From: Immundisolibacter sp.
Lineage (GTDB): Bacteria > Pseudomonadota > Gammaproteobacteria > Immundisolibacterales > Immundisolibacteraceae
Length of the DNA stretch: 64,000 bases
Reading direction: 5' to 3'
Assembly (NCBI RefSeq): GCF_041601295.1
Contig: NZ_JBFIII010000001.1
Span: 21,139-85,138 of the forward strand
Shown here: one piece after another, positions 45,896-56,900 of the stretch
How the letters are laid out: every line of letters starts with the position of its first letter
Position numbering within the stretch: the stretch's first letter is position 1
Program-made: the position numbers and the translations under genes
Notes under the pieces: model-generated
Told to the model about the DNA's origin: nothing
Seen by the model: only the letters and a program-made list of their open reading frames with translations
Databases searched by the model: none

Positions 45896-46986
45896 ATACG
45901 CCCTCGCGAGCTGAGCGTATCGAGGGCCTGGTTCGGCCGCAGATTCGCGCGCTGAACGCCTATCACGTGCCGCCGGCAACCGGACTGCTCAAGCTGGATG
46001 CGATGGAGAACCCGCATCCCTGGCCGGGTGATTTGGAAGCGCCGTGGCTGGAGCGCCTGCGTGGGGTTCAGTTGAACCGCTACCCACTGCCCCAGGCAGA
46101 CGAACTGGCCGCGGCCCTGGCCCGCCAGGCCGGCGTACCGCCGGGTTTTGGGCTGTTGCTCGGAAATGGCTCGGACGAGCTTATCCAGCTGCTGGATATT
46201 TGTCTGGCGCGGCCGGCGGCCAGTGTGTTGCTGCCGGCACCGAGCTTCTCCATGTATGGCTTGATCGCACGAGTGCTGGGGCTGGAAGTGGTGGAAGTAC
46301 CGCTGCGGGCCGATTTTGGCCTGGATGTGCCGGCGATGCTGGCGGCGATGCAGCAGCATCGCCCGGCATTGACGTATCTGTCCTGCCCGAACAACCCGAC
46401 AGCGAACCTGTTTGCCGCCGCTGATCTGCGCGCGCTCATCGCAGCGGCGCCTGGGCTGGTAGTGGTGGACGAAGCCTATTTCCCATTTGCCGGGCGCAGC
46501 GTGTTGCCCTGGCTGCTCGAATTCGATCAGTTACTGGTGCTGCGTACGCTGTCAAAGGTGGGGTTGGCCGGTCTGCGTCTGGGGTACCTGATTGGCCATC
46601 GTGACTGGTTGCGTGAATTCGATAAAGCACGCCTGCCCTACAACATCAGCAGTCTGACGCAGATTTCTGCGCAGTTTGCGCTTGAACACGCTGACCGCCT
46701 GGCGGCGGAGGCGGCGCGCATTCGCGAGGATCGCGCTGTGCTGTTGCAGGCCCTGGCAGGCATCTCCAGCGCGACCGTTTACCCGAGCGACACCAATTTT
46801 GTTTTATTGCGCCTGTCACCGGGTCAGGCGTCGCGGGTGCACGGTGCGCTGCGCGAGGCCGGTATACTGGTCAAGAACGTTCACGGCAGCCACCCCGTGC
46901 TGGCCGAGTGCCTGCGGTTAACGGTGGGCACCGCGGCTGAGAACCGGGCCCTCGTGACCGCCCTGCGGACGCAACTACAAGACTGA
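45892..46986 (+). CDS. hisC: Histidinol-phosphate aminotransferase
   Basis: A 364-residue PLP-dependent class I/II aminotransferase converting imidazole acetol phosphate to histidinol phosphate. [11 protein letters not shown] near the N-terminus, [17 protein letters not shown] and the PLP lysine in [14 protein letters not shown] identify it. The start overlaps the hisD stop by four bases. An aromatic side activity is known in the family but cannot be read here. Confidence 0.95.
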   Translation: MNTPSRAERIEGLVRPQIRALNAYHVPPATGLLKLDAMENPHPWPGDLEAPWLERLRGVQLNRYPLPQADELAAALARQAGVPPGFGLLLGNGSDELIQLLDICLARPAASVLLPAPSFSMYGLIARVLGLEVVEVPLRADFGLDVPAMLAAMQQHRPALTYLSCPNNPTANLFAAADLRALIAAAPGLVVVDEAYFPFAGRSVLPWLLEFDQLLVLRTLSKVGLAGLRLGYLIGHRDWLREFDKARLPYNISSLTQISAQFALEHADRLAAEAARIREDRAVLLQALAGISSATVYPSDTNFVLLRLSPGQASRVHGALREAGILVKNVHGSHPVLAECLRLTVGTAAENRALVTALRTQLQD

Positions 46987-46993
46987 CACAGGC

Positions 46994-47590
46994 ATGAGTA
47001 GCCAACGCAGCGCTGACATCCGGCGCACTACCCGCGAGACCGACATCCGGGTTGAACTGAACCTCGACGGCAGCGGCAGGGTGCGGCTTGCCAGCGGCGT
47101 GCCGTTTCTGGACCACATGCTGGAGCAGGTGGCCCGCCATGGCTTGCTGGACCTCACGGTCGAGGCGGTTGGTGACCTGCATATCGACGCCCACCATACC
47201 GTGGAAGATATCGGCATTACCGTTGGCCAGGCGCTGCACAAGGCGCTGGGCGAGCGAGCCGGTATTACCCGTTACGGTCATGCGTACGTTCCGCTCGATG
47301 AGGCGCTGTCGCGCGTGGTACTGGACTGCTCCGGTCGGCCGGGATTGACCTATCTGGTCACCTACCCGCGTGGCCGGGTGGGCGATTTCGATATCGACCT
47401 GCTGCGCGAGTTTTTCCAGGGTTTCGTCAATCACGGCCTGGTGACCTTGCACATCGATTGTCTGCGCGGCGGTAACGCGCACCACATCGCCGAGACCGTG
47501 TTCAAGGCCTTCGGTCGCGCGCTGCGCATGGCGCTCAGCATCGATCCGCGTGCTGCCGGAGTCGTGCCATCGACCAAGGGCAGCCTTTGA
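46994..47590 (+). CDS. hisB: Imidazoleglycerol-phosphate dehydratase (monofunctional HisB)
   Basis: A 198-residue Mn-dependent dehydratase. The two metal-binding repeats are visible as [13 protein letters not shown] with HHTVEDIG, and later [15 protein letters not shown] with [18 protein letters not shown]. It lacks the phosphatase domain found in E. coli HisB, so histidinol-phosphate phosphatase must be encoded elsewhere. It starts 8 bases after hisC. Confidence 0.96.
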   Translation: MSSQRSADIRRTTRETDIRVELNLDGSGRVRLASGVPFLDHMLEQVARHGLLDLTVEAVGDLHIDAHHTVEDIGITVGQALHKALGERAGITRYGHAYVPLDEALSRVVLDCSGRPGLTYLVTYPRGRVGDFDIDLLREFFQGFVNHGLVTLHIDCLRGGNAHHIAETVFKAFGRALRMALSIDPRAAGVVPSTKGSL

Positions 47591-47621
47591 TCGTCGGCGG
47601 CCCGGGTTGCGTCTGCTTTTT

Positions 47622-48266
47622 ATGAGCGAAACCGTTGTCATCGATTTTGGTTCCGGCAACCTGCGTTCGGTGGCGAAGGCGCTGGAGCAGGTCGGCGCAC
47701 ACAAGGTGTCTGTGAGCGCCGATCCAGCTGTGATTCGAGCGGCCGGGCGGGTGGTCTTCCCCGGCCAGGGCGCGATCGGCGCCTGTGCCGCTCGTCTGGC
47801 GGAGCCCGGCCTGGCGGCGGCGGTGCGCGAAGCAGCCACGAACAAACCCTTCCTCGGAATTTGCCTGGGGTTGCAGGCCCTGTTCGAGTTCAGCGAAGAA
47901 GACGGCGGTGTGGCCGGTTTAGGCCTGGTGGCAGGGCGCGTGGCGCGCTTTGCGGCGGGCGAGACACTGGCTGGCGGCGAGCGACGCAAGGTGCCCCACA
48001 TGGGCTGGAACCAGGTCGACCTGGCCCGCGGGCACCCGCTGCTGGCCGGTATTCCGAGTGGTGCCTGGTTTTACTTCGTACACAGCTACTACGTGTGTCC
48101 GACGCAGGCCGATCTGGTGTTGGGGCAGACCAGTCATGGCAGTACGACGTTCACGTCTGCGCTGGCACGTGGCAATCTTGTGGCGACGCAGTTTCATCCC
48201 GAGAAGAGCCACCACGCGGGTTTGCGTTTACTGTCCAATTTTGTGACCTGGAACGGCGAGGACTGA
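47622..48266 (+). CDS. hisH: Imidazole glycerol phosphate synthase, glutaminase subunit
   Basis: A 214-residue glutamine amidotransferase that supplies ammonia to HisF. The nucleophile Cys lies in [13 protein letters not shown] near 84 and the His-x-Glu pair in [13 protein letters not shown] near 190. The HMGWN element near 127 is the oxyanion/contact loop of HisH. The chosen start gives the usual N-terminus [13 protein letters not shown]; longer frames overlap hisB. Confidence 0.96.
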   Translation: MSETVVIDFGSGNLRSVAKALEQVGAHKVSVSADPAVIRAAGRVVFPGQGAIGACAARLAEPGLAAAVREAATNKPFLGICLGLQALFEFSEEDGGVAGLGLVAGRVARFAAGETLAGGERRKVPHMGWNQVDLARGHPLLAGIPSGAWFYFVHSYYVCPTQADLVLGQTSHGSTTFTSALARGNLVATQFHPEKSHHAGLRLLSNFVTWNGED

Positions 48267-48276
48267 GGAGAATCTG

Positions 48277-49014
48277 ATGCTGTTGATTCCGGCCATCGAT
48301 ATCAAGGGCGGCAAGTGTGTGCGCTTGCGACAAGGGCGCATGGACGATGTCACGGTCTTCGACGATGATCCGGTCGCCGTGGCCAAGCGCTGGGTCGACG
48401 AGGGCGCAACGCGCCTGCACGTGGTCGATCTGGACGGCGCCGTTTCGGGTCAGCCGGTCAACTCCAGGATTATCTCGGCCATTACCGCCGCGGTGGGCGA
48501 AGTGGATGTTCAGGTGGGCGGCGGTATCCGGGATGAGGAGTCCATCGAGGCCTACCTCGATGCCGGCGTGCGCTACGTCATCCTGGGGACCCAGGCGGTA
48601 AACATGCCCCATTTCGTGCGCGATGCCTGCACCGAGTATCCGGGCCACATCATCGTGGGACTGGATGCGCGCGACGGCAAGGTTGCCATCGACGGCTGGT
48701 CCAAGCTGTCGCAGCATTCGGTACTGGACATGGCGCAGCATTTCCAGCGCGACGGCGTGGAAGCCATCATTTACACCGATATCGGCCGCGACGGCATGAT
48801 GGGTGGCGCCAATGTGGAAGGAGTGGTCGAGTTGGCGCGTGTTGTGACGGTGCCGGTCATTGCGTCCGGAGGCGTCACCAGCCTGTCTGACGTGGAAGCG
48901 TTGTGCGCGGTCGCGGACGAGGGTATCGCCGGGGCAATCGTCGGCCGCGCGTTATACGAGGGCACCCTGGATCTGGCGACGGCGCTGCGGCGGGTCACGG
49001 AATTGCGCGCCTGA
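48277..49014 (+). CDS. hisA: ProFAR isomerase
   Basis: A 245-residue TIM barrel performing the Amadori isomerisation of ProFAR to [19 protein letters not shown] at the start with the catalytic Asp, [13 protein letters not shown], and the second-half [16 protein letters not shown] with the second Asp are diagnostic. It is 10 bases after hisH and 3 bases before hisF. Confidence 0.97.
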   Translation: MLLIPAIDIKGGKCVRLRQGRMDDVTVFDDDPVAVAKRWVDEGATRLHVVDLDGAVSGQPVNSRIISAITAAVGEVDVQVGGGIRDEESIEAYLDAGVRYVILGTQAVNMPHFVRDACTEYPGHIIVGLDARDGKVAIDGWSKLSQHSVLDMAQHFQRDGVEAIIYTDIGRDGMMGGANVEGVVELARVVTVPVIASGGVTSLSDVEALCAVADEGIAGAIVGRALYEGTLDLATALRRVTELRA

Positions 49015-49017
49015 TCC

Positions 49018-49800
49018 ATGTTGGCCAAACGGATCATTCCCTGTCTTGATGTGGACCATGGGCGGGTGGTCAAAGGGGTGCGTTTTGTCGGCCTGCGAGA
49101 CGCGGGCGATCCGGTCGAGGCCGGCCGCCGCTACAGCGAGGCGGGCGCTGACGAGTTAGTGTTCCTGGATATCACCGCCAGTGCTGACGACCGCGATACG
49201 CTGCTGCACGTGGTCGAAGCCGTGGCTGAGCAGGTGTTCATCCCGTTTACGGTTGGCGGTGGCGTGCGCAGCGTGGCGGACGTGCGCCGCTTGTTGGTCG
49301 CGGGCGCCGACAAGGTGTCGATCAACTCCGCCGCGGTACAGCGGCCGCAGTTGGTCGCGGAGGCCGCGCAGCAGTTCGGCAATCAGTGCATTGTGGTGGC
49401 GATAGATGCCAAGCAGGTGGCGCGCGGGCGCTGGGAGGTGTTCACCCACGGTGGACGCCGGCAGACCGGCCTTGACGCGATCGAATGGGCCCGGCAAGTG
49501 GTCGCGTTGGGCGCCGGTGAACTGCTGTTGACCAGCATGGACCGGGATGGAACACGCGAGGGTTTTGACCTGGAGCTGACTCGCCAGGTGAGCGATGCGG
49601 TGTCGGTGCCGGTCATTGCCTCCGGTGGCGTGGGTAACCTGGATCACTTGCGCGACGGGGTACTGGTCGGCCACGCCGACGCGGTGCTGGCAGCGAGTAT
49701 CTTTCACTTTGGCGAGTACACCATCGCGCAGGCCAAGGCGCATCTGGCGAACGCCGACGTCGTGGTGCGGGTCGATGACTGGGAGTTGGCCGATGTCTGA
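49018..49800 (+). CDS. hisF: Imidazole glycerol phosphate synthase, cyclase subunit
   Basis: A 260-residue TIM-barrel subunit that forms a complex with HisH and makes imidazole glycerol phosphate plus [24 protein letters not shown] has the catalytic Asp near 11 and [20 protein letters not shown] the second Asp. Its stop overlaps the hisI start by eight bases. Confidence 0.97.
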   Translation: MLAKRIIPCLDVDHGRVVKGVRFVGLRDAGDPVEAGRRYSEAGADELVFLDITASADDRDTLLHVVEAVAEQVFIPFTVGGGVRSVADVRRLLVAGADKVSINSAAVQRPQLVAEAAQQFGNQCIVVAIDAKQVARGRWEVFTHGGRRQTGLDAIEWARQVVALGAGELLLTSMDRDGTREGFDLELTRQVSDAVSVPVIASGGVGNLDHLRDGVLVGHADAVLAASIFHFGEYTIAQAKAHLANADVVVRVDDWELADV

Positions 49801-50203
49801 ACCCGGAGCGGATTTCCTTGATGCGGTGCATTGGGATGCGCGTGGCCTGGTGCCGGTGATCGCCCAGGAAGATGCGACCGGACAGGTGCTGATGCTGGCC
49901 TGGATGAATCGGGAGGCGCTCGCCGCCACCGTGACCCAGGGCGTGGCCGTCTACTGGTCGCGCTCGCGCGGGCGCTTATGGCGAAAGGGCGAGGTTTCCG
50001 GTCATGTGCAGACCGTGCGTGAACTGCGTCTGGACTGTGATGGCGATACCGTGTTGCTGCGGGTGGAACAACACGGTGGCATCGCGTGTCATACCGGGCG
50101 TGCGCGGTGCTTTTTTCAGCGTCTCACGGACGACGGGTGGGTCAGCGACGAACCGGTTCTCAAGACGCCCCAGTCAATTTATACGGACCACGACCATGCA
50201 TGA
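49793..50203 (+). CDS. hisI: Phosphoribosyl-AMP cyclohydrolase
   Basis: A 136-residue zinc enzyme opening the adenine ring of [31 protein letters not shown] and the C-terminal [10 protein letters not shown] cysteines that bind zinc are all present. HisI and HisE are separate proteins here, unlike the fused E. coli enzyme. The start lies inside the hisF end and the stop inside the hisE start. Confidence 0.96.
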   Translation: MSEPGADFLDAVHWDARGLVPVIAQEDATGQVLMLAWMNREALAATVTQGVAVYWSRSRGRLWRKGEVSGHVQTVRELRLDCDGDTVLLRVEQHGGIACHTGRARCFFQRLTDDGWVSDEPVLKTPQSIYTDHDHA

Positions 50204-50516
50204 GGTACTGTACCGGCTACAGGCGGTGCTGCAGCAAAGGCGTGGCGCGGATCCGCAGTCGTCGTACACGGCGCGGTTGTATGCTGCCGGCCTCGACGGC
50301 ATGCTCAAGAAGATCGGCGAGGAGGCTACCGAGCTGGTGATGGCCGGCAAGGACGGTGTGCCGGAGCGGATCGTGGCGGAAACCGCAGATCTGTGGTTTC
50401 ACACGCTGCTGTTTTTGGTATCGCAAGACCTCGCCGTGGATGACGTGCTGGCCGAACTGGAGCGCCGGTTCGGTCGTTCTGGCATCGACGAGAAAGCGGC
50501 CCGAAGCTCGACCTGA
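50196..50516 (+). CDS. hisE: Phosphoribosyl-ATP pyrophosphatase
   Basis: A 106-residue MazG-like pyrophosphatase for the second histidine step. [33 protein letters not shown] (read in pieces) contains the metal-binding EExxE helix and is followed by the [13 protein letters not shown] helix. It overlaps hisI by eight bases and closes the histidine operon, 69 bases before tatA. Confidence 0.96.
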   Translation: MHEVLYRLQAVLQQRRGADPQSSYTARLYAAGLDGMLKKIGEEATELVMAGKDGVPERIVAETADLWFHTLLFLVSQDLAVDDVLAELERRFGRSGIDEKAARSST

Positions 50517-50585
50517 CCGGATGCCGGACGGCCGGCCTGGGTCTTTCGGATAGCCAATCCTGACTATAGCTAGGAGTATCAAATC

Positions 50586-50840
50586 ATGGGCCTAGGCGGT
50601 ATATCTCCATTTCAGTTGCTTATCGTTCTCGCCATTGTCCTGGTCTTGTTCGGCGGCAAGCGCTTGCGCAGCCTGGGTGGGGACCTCGGGGGCGCGATCA
50701 AGGGATTTCGCAGCGCCATGAAGGATGGCGAGAAGGATGAGGCTGCCCGCGAGGCAGAGCGTTTGGCCGAGCGCCTCGGTGAGCCGACGCGGCCGGCGGA
50801 CGCCGACGCGGTCACCCAGCGCGAGCGTCACGACGGCTAG
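50586..50840 (+). CDS. tatA: Sec-independent translocase subunit TatA
   Basis: An 84-residue protein forming the transport pore of the Tat system. It has one N-terminal membrane helix ([19 protein letters not shown]), the hinge, an amphipathic helix with [18 protein letters not shown] and an acidic/basic tail. The phenylalanine-glycine turn (FGGKRL) is conserved. AGGAG 9-10 bases upstream supports the ATG. The his-tat order is common in this group. Confidence 0.95.
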   Translation: MGLGGISPFQLLIVLAIVLVLFGGKRLRSLGGDLGGAIKGFRSAMKDGEKDEAAREAERLAERLGEPTRPADADAVTQRERHDG

Positions 50841-50936
50841 CGCCTCCAGTACGAGTTTCCGTCTCTGCCCGGACCAATCACCGCGCACCCGACGTAACGC
50901 GAACGGCAGCGGCTCCCGCAGTGCACGGACGCGCTT

Positions 50937-51000
50937 ACAGAATCAATGCCTGTAAGCCATTGATTTTGTAAGCCACCGGGAAACCGCACTTTTCCGGTGG
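50937..51000. repeat. Pair of hairpins with internal direct repeat between tatA and tatB
   Basis: First hairpin: a 12-bp stem (one G-U) between 50937-50948 and 50958-50969, loop 9. Second: an 11-bp stem (one G-U) between 50973-50983 and 50990-51000, loop CCGCAC. The nonamer TGTAAGCCA occurs at 50951-50959 and 50968-50976, bridging the two. The tatA-tatB gap of 218 bases is unusually long for this operon. No run of T follows, so this is not a standard terminator; an attenuator, RNA-processing site or mobile-repeat remnant is possible. Confidence 0.7.
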
Positions 51001-51058
51001 CGGGTGCTGAGAGATCCGGAATGGGTTATTCAGCGCTTCCTTAAGGCTTGGGGTACGA

Positions 51059-51391
51059 GTGTTCGATATCGGATTCAGCGAATTGCTGCTGGTCGGCGTC
51101 GTCGGCTTGCTGGTGCTCGGGCCGGAGCGGCTACCGCAGGCAGCGCGCACTGCCGGGCTGTGGCTTGGGCGTTTTCGCGCCACTGTTCAGCGCTTTACGG
51201 CTGACATCGACCGCGAACTGAAGGCCGAGGAGTTGCGCCAGACGCTGCGCGAGGAGGCCAGCCGCCTGACCGAGCCGTTACAGGATCTGCAACAAGAGGT
51301 GTCGGCGGCCGGTGCTGACCTGGGCGCAGCGATCAAGCCGCCGCCCGATGCGCCGGTCAACCCGGGCAAGACATCCGTCGATGGCAACTGA
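51059..51391 (+). CDS. tatB: Sec-independent translocase subunit TatB
   Basis: A 110-residue protein that with TatC forms the twin-arginine signal receptor. It begins FDIGFSELLLVGVVGLLVLGPERLP, the diagnostic TatB membrane helix and hinge, then an amphipathic helix and a coiled-coil-prone region (ELKAEELRQTLREEASRL). It uses a GTG start. tatC overlaps its end by 11 bases. Confidence 0.95.
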   Translation: MFDIGFSELLLVGVVGLLVLGPERLPQAARTAGLWLGRFRATVQRFTADIDRELKAEELRQTLREEASRLTEPLQDLQQEVSAAGADLGAAIKPPPDAPVNPGKTSVDGN

Positions 51392-52136
51392 CGCAACGCC
51401 ACAGCAACCTCTGATGGCGCATCTGCTGGAATTGCGCACGCGCCTGTTACGGGCCGTGGCGGCGGTTCTGGTGGCAATGCTCGCGCTATTGCCGTTTGCG
51501 AAGCCGCTGTATTCCACGCTGGCGCGACCCCTGATGGAGCGTTTGCCGGAGGGTGCCTCAATGATTGCCACCGGGGTTGCAGCGCCGTTTCTGGCGCCGT
51601 TCAAATTTGCCATGATGCTGGCGGTATTCTTGGCGATGCCATTCGTGGCCTACCAGGCTTGGGCGTTCGCCGCGCCCGGGCTTTATCGGCGCGAACAGGC
51701 ATTGGCCGTTCCGATATTGGTGAGCAGCGTGGTGTTGTTTTACCTGGGTATGGTCTTCGCCTATTTCGCGATCTTTCCCATCGTTTTCGGTTTCTTTGCC
51801 AGCGCCGCGCCGGCCGGCGTGCTGGTGATGACCGACGTGACCAGTTATCTCGATTTCGTCCTGACGCTGTTTTTCGCGTTTGGCCTGGCGTTCGAGGTAC
51901 CGGTGGTGGTGGTTCTGTTGGTGCTGCTCGGTTTTGTCAGCACCGCCAGCCTGCGCCGGGCGCGCCCGTATGTGATTGTCGGTGCCTTTGTGGTCGGAAT
52001 GTTGTTGACGCCGCCGGATGTGTTCTCGCAAACCATTCTGGCGGTGCCCGTCTGGGTCCTGTTTGAACTGGGACTGATCGTGGCCCGCGTGCTCGAGAAA
52101 AATGCCGTGCGGGGTGAGAGCGTAAAGGCGGAGTGA
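51381..52136 (+). CDS. tatC: Sec-independent translocase subunit TatC
   Basis: A 251-residue six-helix protein and the main receptor for twin-arginine signal peptides. PLMAHLLELRTRLLRA near the N-terminus contains the conserved HLxELRxR cytoplasmic motif, and FALALFFAFGLAFEVPVVVVLL-like sequence (TLFFAFGLAFEVPV) gives the conserved Glu of helix 4. The start overlaps the tatB stop. It closes the Tat operon. Confidence 0.96.
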   Translation: MATDATPQQPLMAHLLELRTRLLRAVAAVLVAMLALLPFAKPLYSTLARPLMERLPEGASMIATGVAAPFLAPFKFAMMLAVFLAMPFVAYQAWAFAAPGLYRREQALAVPILVSSVVLFYLGMVFAYFAIFPIVFGFFASAAPAGVLVMTDVTSYLDFVLTLFFAFGLAFEVPVVVVLLVLLGFVSTASLRRARPYVIVGAFVVGMLLTPPDVFSQTILAVPVWVLFELGLIVARVLEKNAVRGESVKAE

Positions 52137-52208
52137 GCGAATCCGTGGCGGCGGCGTACCGGTTTGGCGAGTTATTTGCGAATTAATTGACGTTTCCGGG
52201 CTCGTGCA

Positions 52209-52235
52209 GCCGGAATTAAGCCGGTATCATGCCGG
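52209..52235. promoter_or_regulatory. Triple GCCGG repeat, candidate operator upstream of TetR gene
   Basis: The pentamer GCCGG occurs at 52209-52213, 52220-52224 and 52231-52235, each exactly 11 bases from the next, about one helical turn. It lies roughly 37 bases before the TetR start, where an autoregulator would bind. The spacing is the evidence; no experiment or homology supports it here. Confidence 0.4.
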
Positions 52236-52272
52236 TCGCCGCGGCTAACGTTCATTAAGGTACTCAGACACC

Positions 52273-52896
52273 ATGACCCGCACCGCCAACCCCGGTAAGC
52301 TCCAGCGTCGTTTGAACAAAGAAGACATACTGGAAAAAACCGCACCCCTGTTCGCGGAAGGTGGCTATGCAGCGACCTCCATGCGCGATCTGGCCAAGGC
52401 CTGTGGCATTACGCCAGCGGCGCTCTACCACCATTTCGAAGACAAGGATCAGTTGTACCTTGAGGCGCTTGAGTACATATTCCGGCGCCGGATTGGTCGT
52501 ATGAGTGACGCGCTCAAAGGTCTGACAACCTTCGAGGGCAAGGTACGTCGTGTGGTGGAGGTGTTGGTCGACGCGATCCACGGCGATGAGCTGTTTCTGA
52601 CCTTGTTGAGGCGCGAACTGTTGGTACGGGACGAGAAGCGGCTTGAATACCTGGCAACCCGGGTGTTTGCTGAACCGTTTCGGGAAATCATGCGTGTCGG
52701 ACGCGACCTGCCGCCGGGGAACTACAGGCCGTCGTTTCTGGCTACTTCCGCGCTGGCGCTGACGATTGGGCACTACACCCTAGAGCCGGTGCGACGCTAT
52801 TTGATGCCTTCGGATACCCCACAGGATCTGCGTCAGACCATCATTGATCACGTCACTGATCTCGCCCTGCACGGTATGCGCAAGGATCCCAGGTAA
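52273..52896 (+). CDS. TetR/AcrR-family transcriptional regulator
   Basis: A 207-residue repressor. The N-terminal helix-turn-helix (about 19-58) reads LFAEGGYAATSMRDLAKACGITPAALYHHFEDKDQLYLEAL, the hallmark TetR pattern (shown in pieces), followed by an all-helical ligand-binding domain of unknown specificity. Its stop overlaps the adaptor gene start by one base (TAATG), and the efflux pump follows, so it very likely controls this pump and itself. Confidence 0.94.
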   Translation: MTRTANPGKLQRRLNKEDILEKTAPLFAEGGYAATSMRDLAKACGITPAALYHHFEDKDQLYLEALEYIFRRRIGRMSDALKGLTTFEGKVRRVVEVLVDAIHGDELFLTLLRRELLVRDEKRLEYLATRVFAEPFREIMRVGRDLPPGNYRPSFLATSALALTIGHYTLEPVRRYLMPSDTPQDLRQTIIDHVTDLALHGMRKDPR

Positions 52897-53993
52897 TGCT
52901 CTCTACAAAGCTTGGCTGGCCAGGGACGGGCCAGCGGCTGCTGGTTTTGCTGTTGCCCCTGATTCTGACCGCCTGCGGTGATTCAACGCAGCAGGCGGCG
53001 CCTCGTGTTCGCGATGATCTGGAACTTGCCGTCGCCAGCATCAGCACGGTGCCGCGCTATTACACCGTGCCAGGCAGCGTGATTGCGGATGAGCGGGTGC
53101 AGCTGTCGTCGCGTATCAGCGGTTTCATACGCAAGCTTGCAGTGCGCGAAGGCGACCCGGTACGGGATGGCCAGGTACTGGTGGAAATCGATCCGGCGGA
53201 CGTGGAGGGCGCGGTGCGGCAAGCCACCGCCGCGCGCGCCTCAGCAAAAGCAGATTTGGCCGATGCGCGGGTGGATGTCGATAAATTCATCGCTCTTACC
53301 AAGACTGGCGCGGTTCCGATGGATACCTTGCGCAAGGCTGAGGTACGGCGGCAAGTGGCGCAGGCACGCTTGGCCGAGGCGCAGGCCGCATTGGAGACTG
53401 CTCGGGCCCAGCGCGCCTATACCAGCATCACCAGCCCGGTGGATGGAGTGGTGGTCGGGCGTTTGCGTGAGGCGGGCGACTTGGCCACGCCCGGCGTTCC
53501 GATCCTTGAAATCGAAGCCAGACATACGCTGGTGTTCCAGACCTACGTTGCCGAGAGTCGGGTGATGCAACTCGATCCGGCGGCGCCGGTGCTAGTGTCG
53601 CTGGACGCCGTGCCAGGGTCGCACAGCGGGCGCGTTCTGCGGGTAGTGCCCTCGGCTGATCCGGTGACGCGGCGCTACGAGGTCAAGGTCAGTCTGCCTC
53701 CTGAGATTGGCCTGTTGCCCGGCATGTTCGGGCGGGCACAGTTTCGGGTCGATGAGGATCAGCCGCTGACAGTGCCGCGGTCCGCCCTGGTCGAACGCAG
53801 CGGCCTGAGCGGCGTTTTTCGCGTGGCGGACGACGGCCAGATCGGATTTCGCTGGCTGCGTACGCGGCGCGAGTTTGATGATCAGCTCGAAGTGACGGCG
53901 GGGCTTGTCGCCGGTGATCAGGTGGTGGTCAACCCGCCGGCCGATTTGCGCGACGGGGAGCGTCTTGAACTGAGCGCGCCTGCCAGCCAATGA
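52896..53993 (+). CDS. RND efflux periplasmic adaptor lipoprotein
   Basis: A 365-residue HlyD/AcrA-type membrane fusion protein. The signal peptide ends in lipobox LTAC (Cys about 27), so it is lipid-anchored like AcrA. A lipoyl half (SSRISGFIRKLAVREGDPVRDGQVLVEID, in pieces), an alpha-hairpin with AQARLAEAQAALETARAQRAY, the second lipoyl half SPVDGVVVGRLREAGDLATPG and beta-barrel domains follow in order. Its stop overlaps the pump gene start by four bases. No outer-membrane channel gene is present, so a shared TolC-like protein is probable. Confidence 0.94.
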   Translation: MLSTKLGWPGTGQRLLVLLLPLILTACGDSTQQAAPRVRDDLELAVASISTVPRYYTVPGSVIADERVQLSSRISGFIRKLAVREGDPVRDGQVLVEIDPADVEGAVRQATAARASAKADLADARVDVDKFIALTKTGAVPMDTLRKAEVRRQVAQARLAEAQAALETARAQRAYTSITSPVDGVVVGRLREAGDLATPGVPILEIEARHTLVFQTYVAESRVMQLDPAAPVLVSLDAVPGSHSGRVLRVVPSADPVTRRYEVKVSLPPEIGLLPGMFGRAQFRVDEDQPLTVPRSALVERSGLSGVFRVADDGQIGFRWLRTRREFDDQLEVTAGLVAGDQVVVNPPADLRDGERLELSAPASQ

Positions 53994-56900
53994 GTGATTC
54001 GCGTTTCAACGCCGCGGGGCGCCTGGCCGATTTTTTTGTCGATTCCAAACTGACGCCGCTAGTCATTCTGGGTGTGGCGCTGTTCGGCACCATGGCTTTG
54101 CTGCTCACTCCGCGCGAGGAAAATCCGCAAATCGTGGTGCCAGCGGCACAGGTCAGCGTGACGCTGCCGGGTGCCAGTGCGCAGGAAGTGGAAAACCTGC
54201 TGTTGACGCCGCTCGAAGCCGCCTTGTCGGGGATGCCTGACGTCGAGCACACCTACGGCACGGCCAGCAATTCGCTGGCCTCGGTGCAGGTGGAGTTTGA
54301 CGTCGGCATATCCAAGGAGGCGGCGCTGGTCCGCGTGTACGACAAGGTCGAGCAACTTCGCCCACATCTGCCGGCACAGGCCGGGGCACCGACCGTTACG
54401 CCAATCGATGCCGACGACGTGCCGGTGGTTACCATCACCCTGGCGTCGACCGACTATGACGATTACGCCCTCAAGCGTATTGCCGACCGCATGGCCGAGC
54501 GACTGCGCAGTGTCCGTGGCGTATCGATCGTGCAGGTGTATGGCGGCCGCGACCGCGAGTTGCGGGTCGAGATCGAGCCCGAGCGAATGCAGGCCTTTGG
54601 CGTCACCCTGGACCAGGGTCTGGCACGCCTCGCAGCCTCGAATTTCGCCGGCCCGGTGGGGGATATCACCCTGCAGGGCCAACGGGCGGGCGTGTACCTG
54701 GACAGCCAACTCGGCTCCCTTGAGGACTTGCAGCGCCTGGTGGTAGGCGAGAGTGATGGCCGGCTGATTTATCTTGAGGACGTGGCAGAGACCGTTGACG
54801 GTCCACCGCAAGACCGCCGGAGCATGGCCCGTCTGGCGCTCGGGCCGGCCGATCCGCTGTTTCCTGCCCTCGGCGGGGATGAGATGCCAGCGGTCACCAT
54901 CGCCGTGGCCAAGAAGGCGGGTGAGAACGCCGTGCGTATCGGCCACGAGGTACAGCGGCGGGTCAAGCGCATGCAGAGCGAGTTCGTGCCTGCTGGCGTA
55001 CAGATAGTCACCACACGCAATGATGGCGACAAGGCGGACGACGCGGTCAATACGCTGGTCGAACACCTTGGCATTGCCATCCTGGCGGTGGTCGGCACCT
55101 TGCTACTGACCCTTGGCTGGCGCGAGGGCCTGATGGTAATGCTGGTGGTACCGCTGGTGATGCTCACGGTGATCATGGCCGATGGTTTCGCCGGTGTGAC
55201 CATCAACCGCGTGGCACTTTTTGCGTTGATTCTCGCCCTGGGCTCATTAGTCGATGACGCGATCGTTGTGGTGGAGAACATCCATCGCCACTACACCGAC
55301 AACCCCGGCGGTGACCGACGCGCGATGGCGGTGCAGGCGGTGGCCGAAATCGGTAACGCGACCAATTTCGCCACCTTTTCGATGATGGCGGTGTTCGCGG
55401 CGATGATCGTCGTCAGTGGTATGCCGGGGGAGTTTTTCTTCCCGATCGTGGTCAATTTGCCGACCGCAATGTTCACCTCCTTGGTGTTCGCCTATGTAGT
55501 AACCCCGTGGGCAGCGCGCCGCTGGCTGCGGCCCAAGCCGCTGCTGGCGGATTTCTCGGCGCAAAGCGCGCAGGCGTATGGAGTTTACGACCGCATTTTG
55601 TGCCTGCTCCTGGACCGGCCCTTGCTGCGCCGGGGCTTGTACATCGCCATGGCTGCCTTGATTGGCCTGACTTCCCTGATGCCCGCCTGGCAGTACCTGC
55701 GTCCCTCGGGGCCCGTGGGCGAGAAGTCGTTCCTGGGCTTGCTGATGACCTTTTTGCCCAAGGACGACATCAACACCTTCAATATCTTCATCGACCTGCC
55801 GGAGAACGCCAGCGTGGAGCAGACGGACGCGCTGGTGCGCGATGTCGGGCGTGAGTTGCGGGCCACGCCGGAAGTAACCAATTATCTGGTTGCGCTGGCT
55901 CAGCCGGGGGTAACCGATCTTTCGAACCTGTTGCGCGGCAGCCTGAACCGCCGCAGTGCCCATCAGGCCGAGGTACGGGTAAACCTGATCCATCGCGGCC
56001 AGCGGGCGCGTACCTCAATGCAGGTTGTGGCCGATCTTCGGCCGCGTCTGCATGCGGTCAGCCGAAGCTATCCCGGCAGCGTGATCCGCACCTTCGACGA
56101 CCCACCGGGGCCGCCCAGCCGGGCCAAGTTGCTGGCCGAGGTCTATGGCAACGATCCGGACGATATGCGCCGCGTAGCGGCCGATGTGCGGGCTCAGTTC
56201 GAGGCGACCCCGGGAGTGGCCGAGGTGTTCGATTCGGTTGCCAAGCCGGTGCGCCGCCATCGAGTCGTGGTGGACGAGGAAAAAGCGGCTTTGTCTGGTG
56301 TTTCCCCACGGCAGCTTGCCGACGTGCTGCAAGTGCTGTTCGAAGGCGTTTCGGTTGGCCGCGTACACCTGCCGGACGAGCGCAATGTGGTGCCGATCCG
56401 CATCCAGGTGCCACGGCGTGACGAGCTGCGTCCGCAGGATCTTGACCGTATTCAGGTCAGTAACGCCGCCGGCCAGATCGTGCCGGTATCGGAATTGGTG
56501 CGCGTGGTACCCGACTACGAGGACGTGCCCATCCTGCACAAGGACAACGAGCGGGTGATCTTCGTCGGCAGCGAGTATCTGACCGGGGCCGGCCTCTACG
56601 CTGTGCTGGATCTGAACCAACGCCTGGAAAGCGTCAAGGATGGCGCGGGTCGCCCGCTGCGGGTGGGTAACCTGGGTTTGTACGACGAACCACCCGACAC
56701 CATCGCCGGCACCAATATGCTGTGGGAAGGCGAAACCCGGATGATGCTGGACGCCTACCGCGACATGACCTACGCGTTGTTGCTGGCGATCTCGGTGGTG
56801 TACCTGATGCTTGTCGCCTACTACCGCTCGTTCGCGATCCCGCTGGTGGCGTTGGCGGCGTTACCGCTGGCGTTTATCGGTGTGTTCCCCGGCCACCTGG

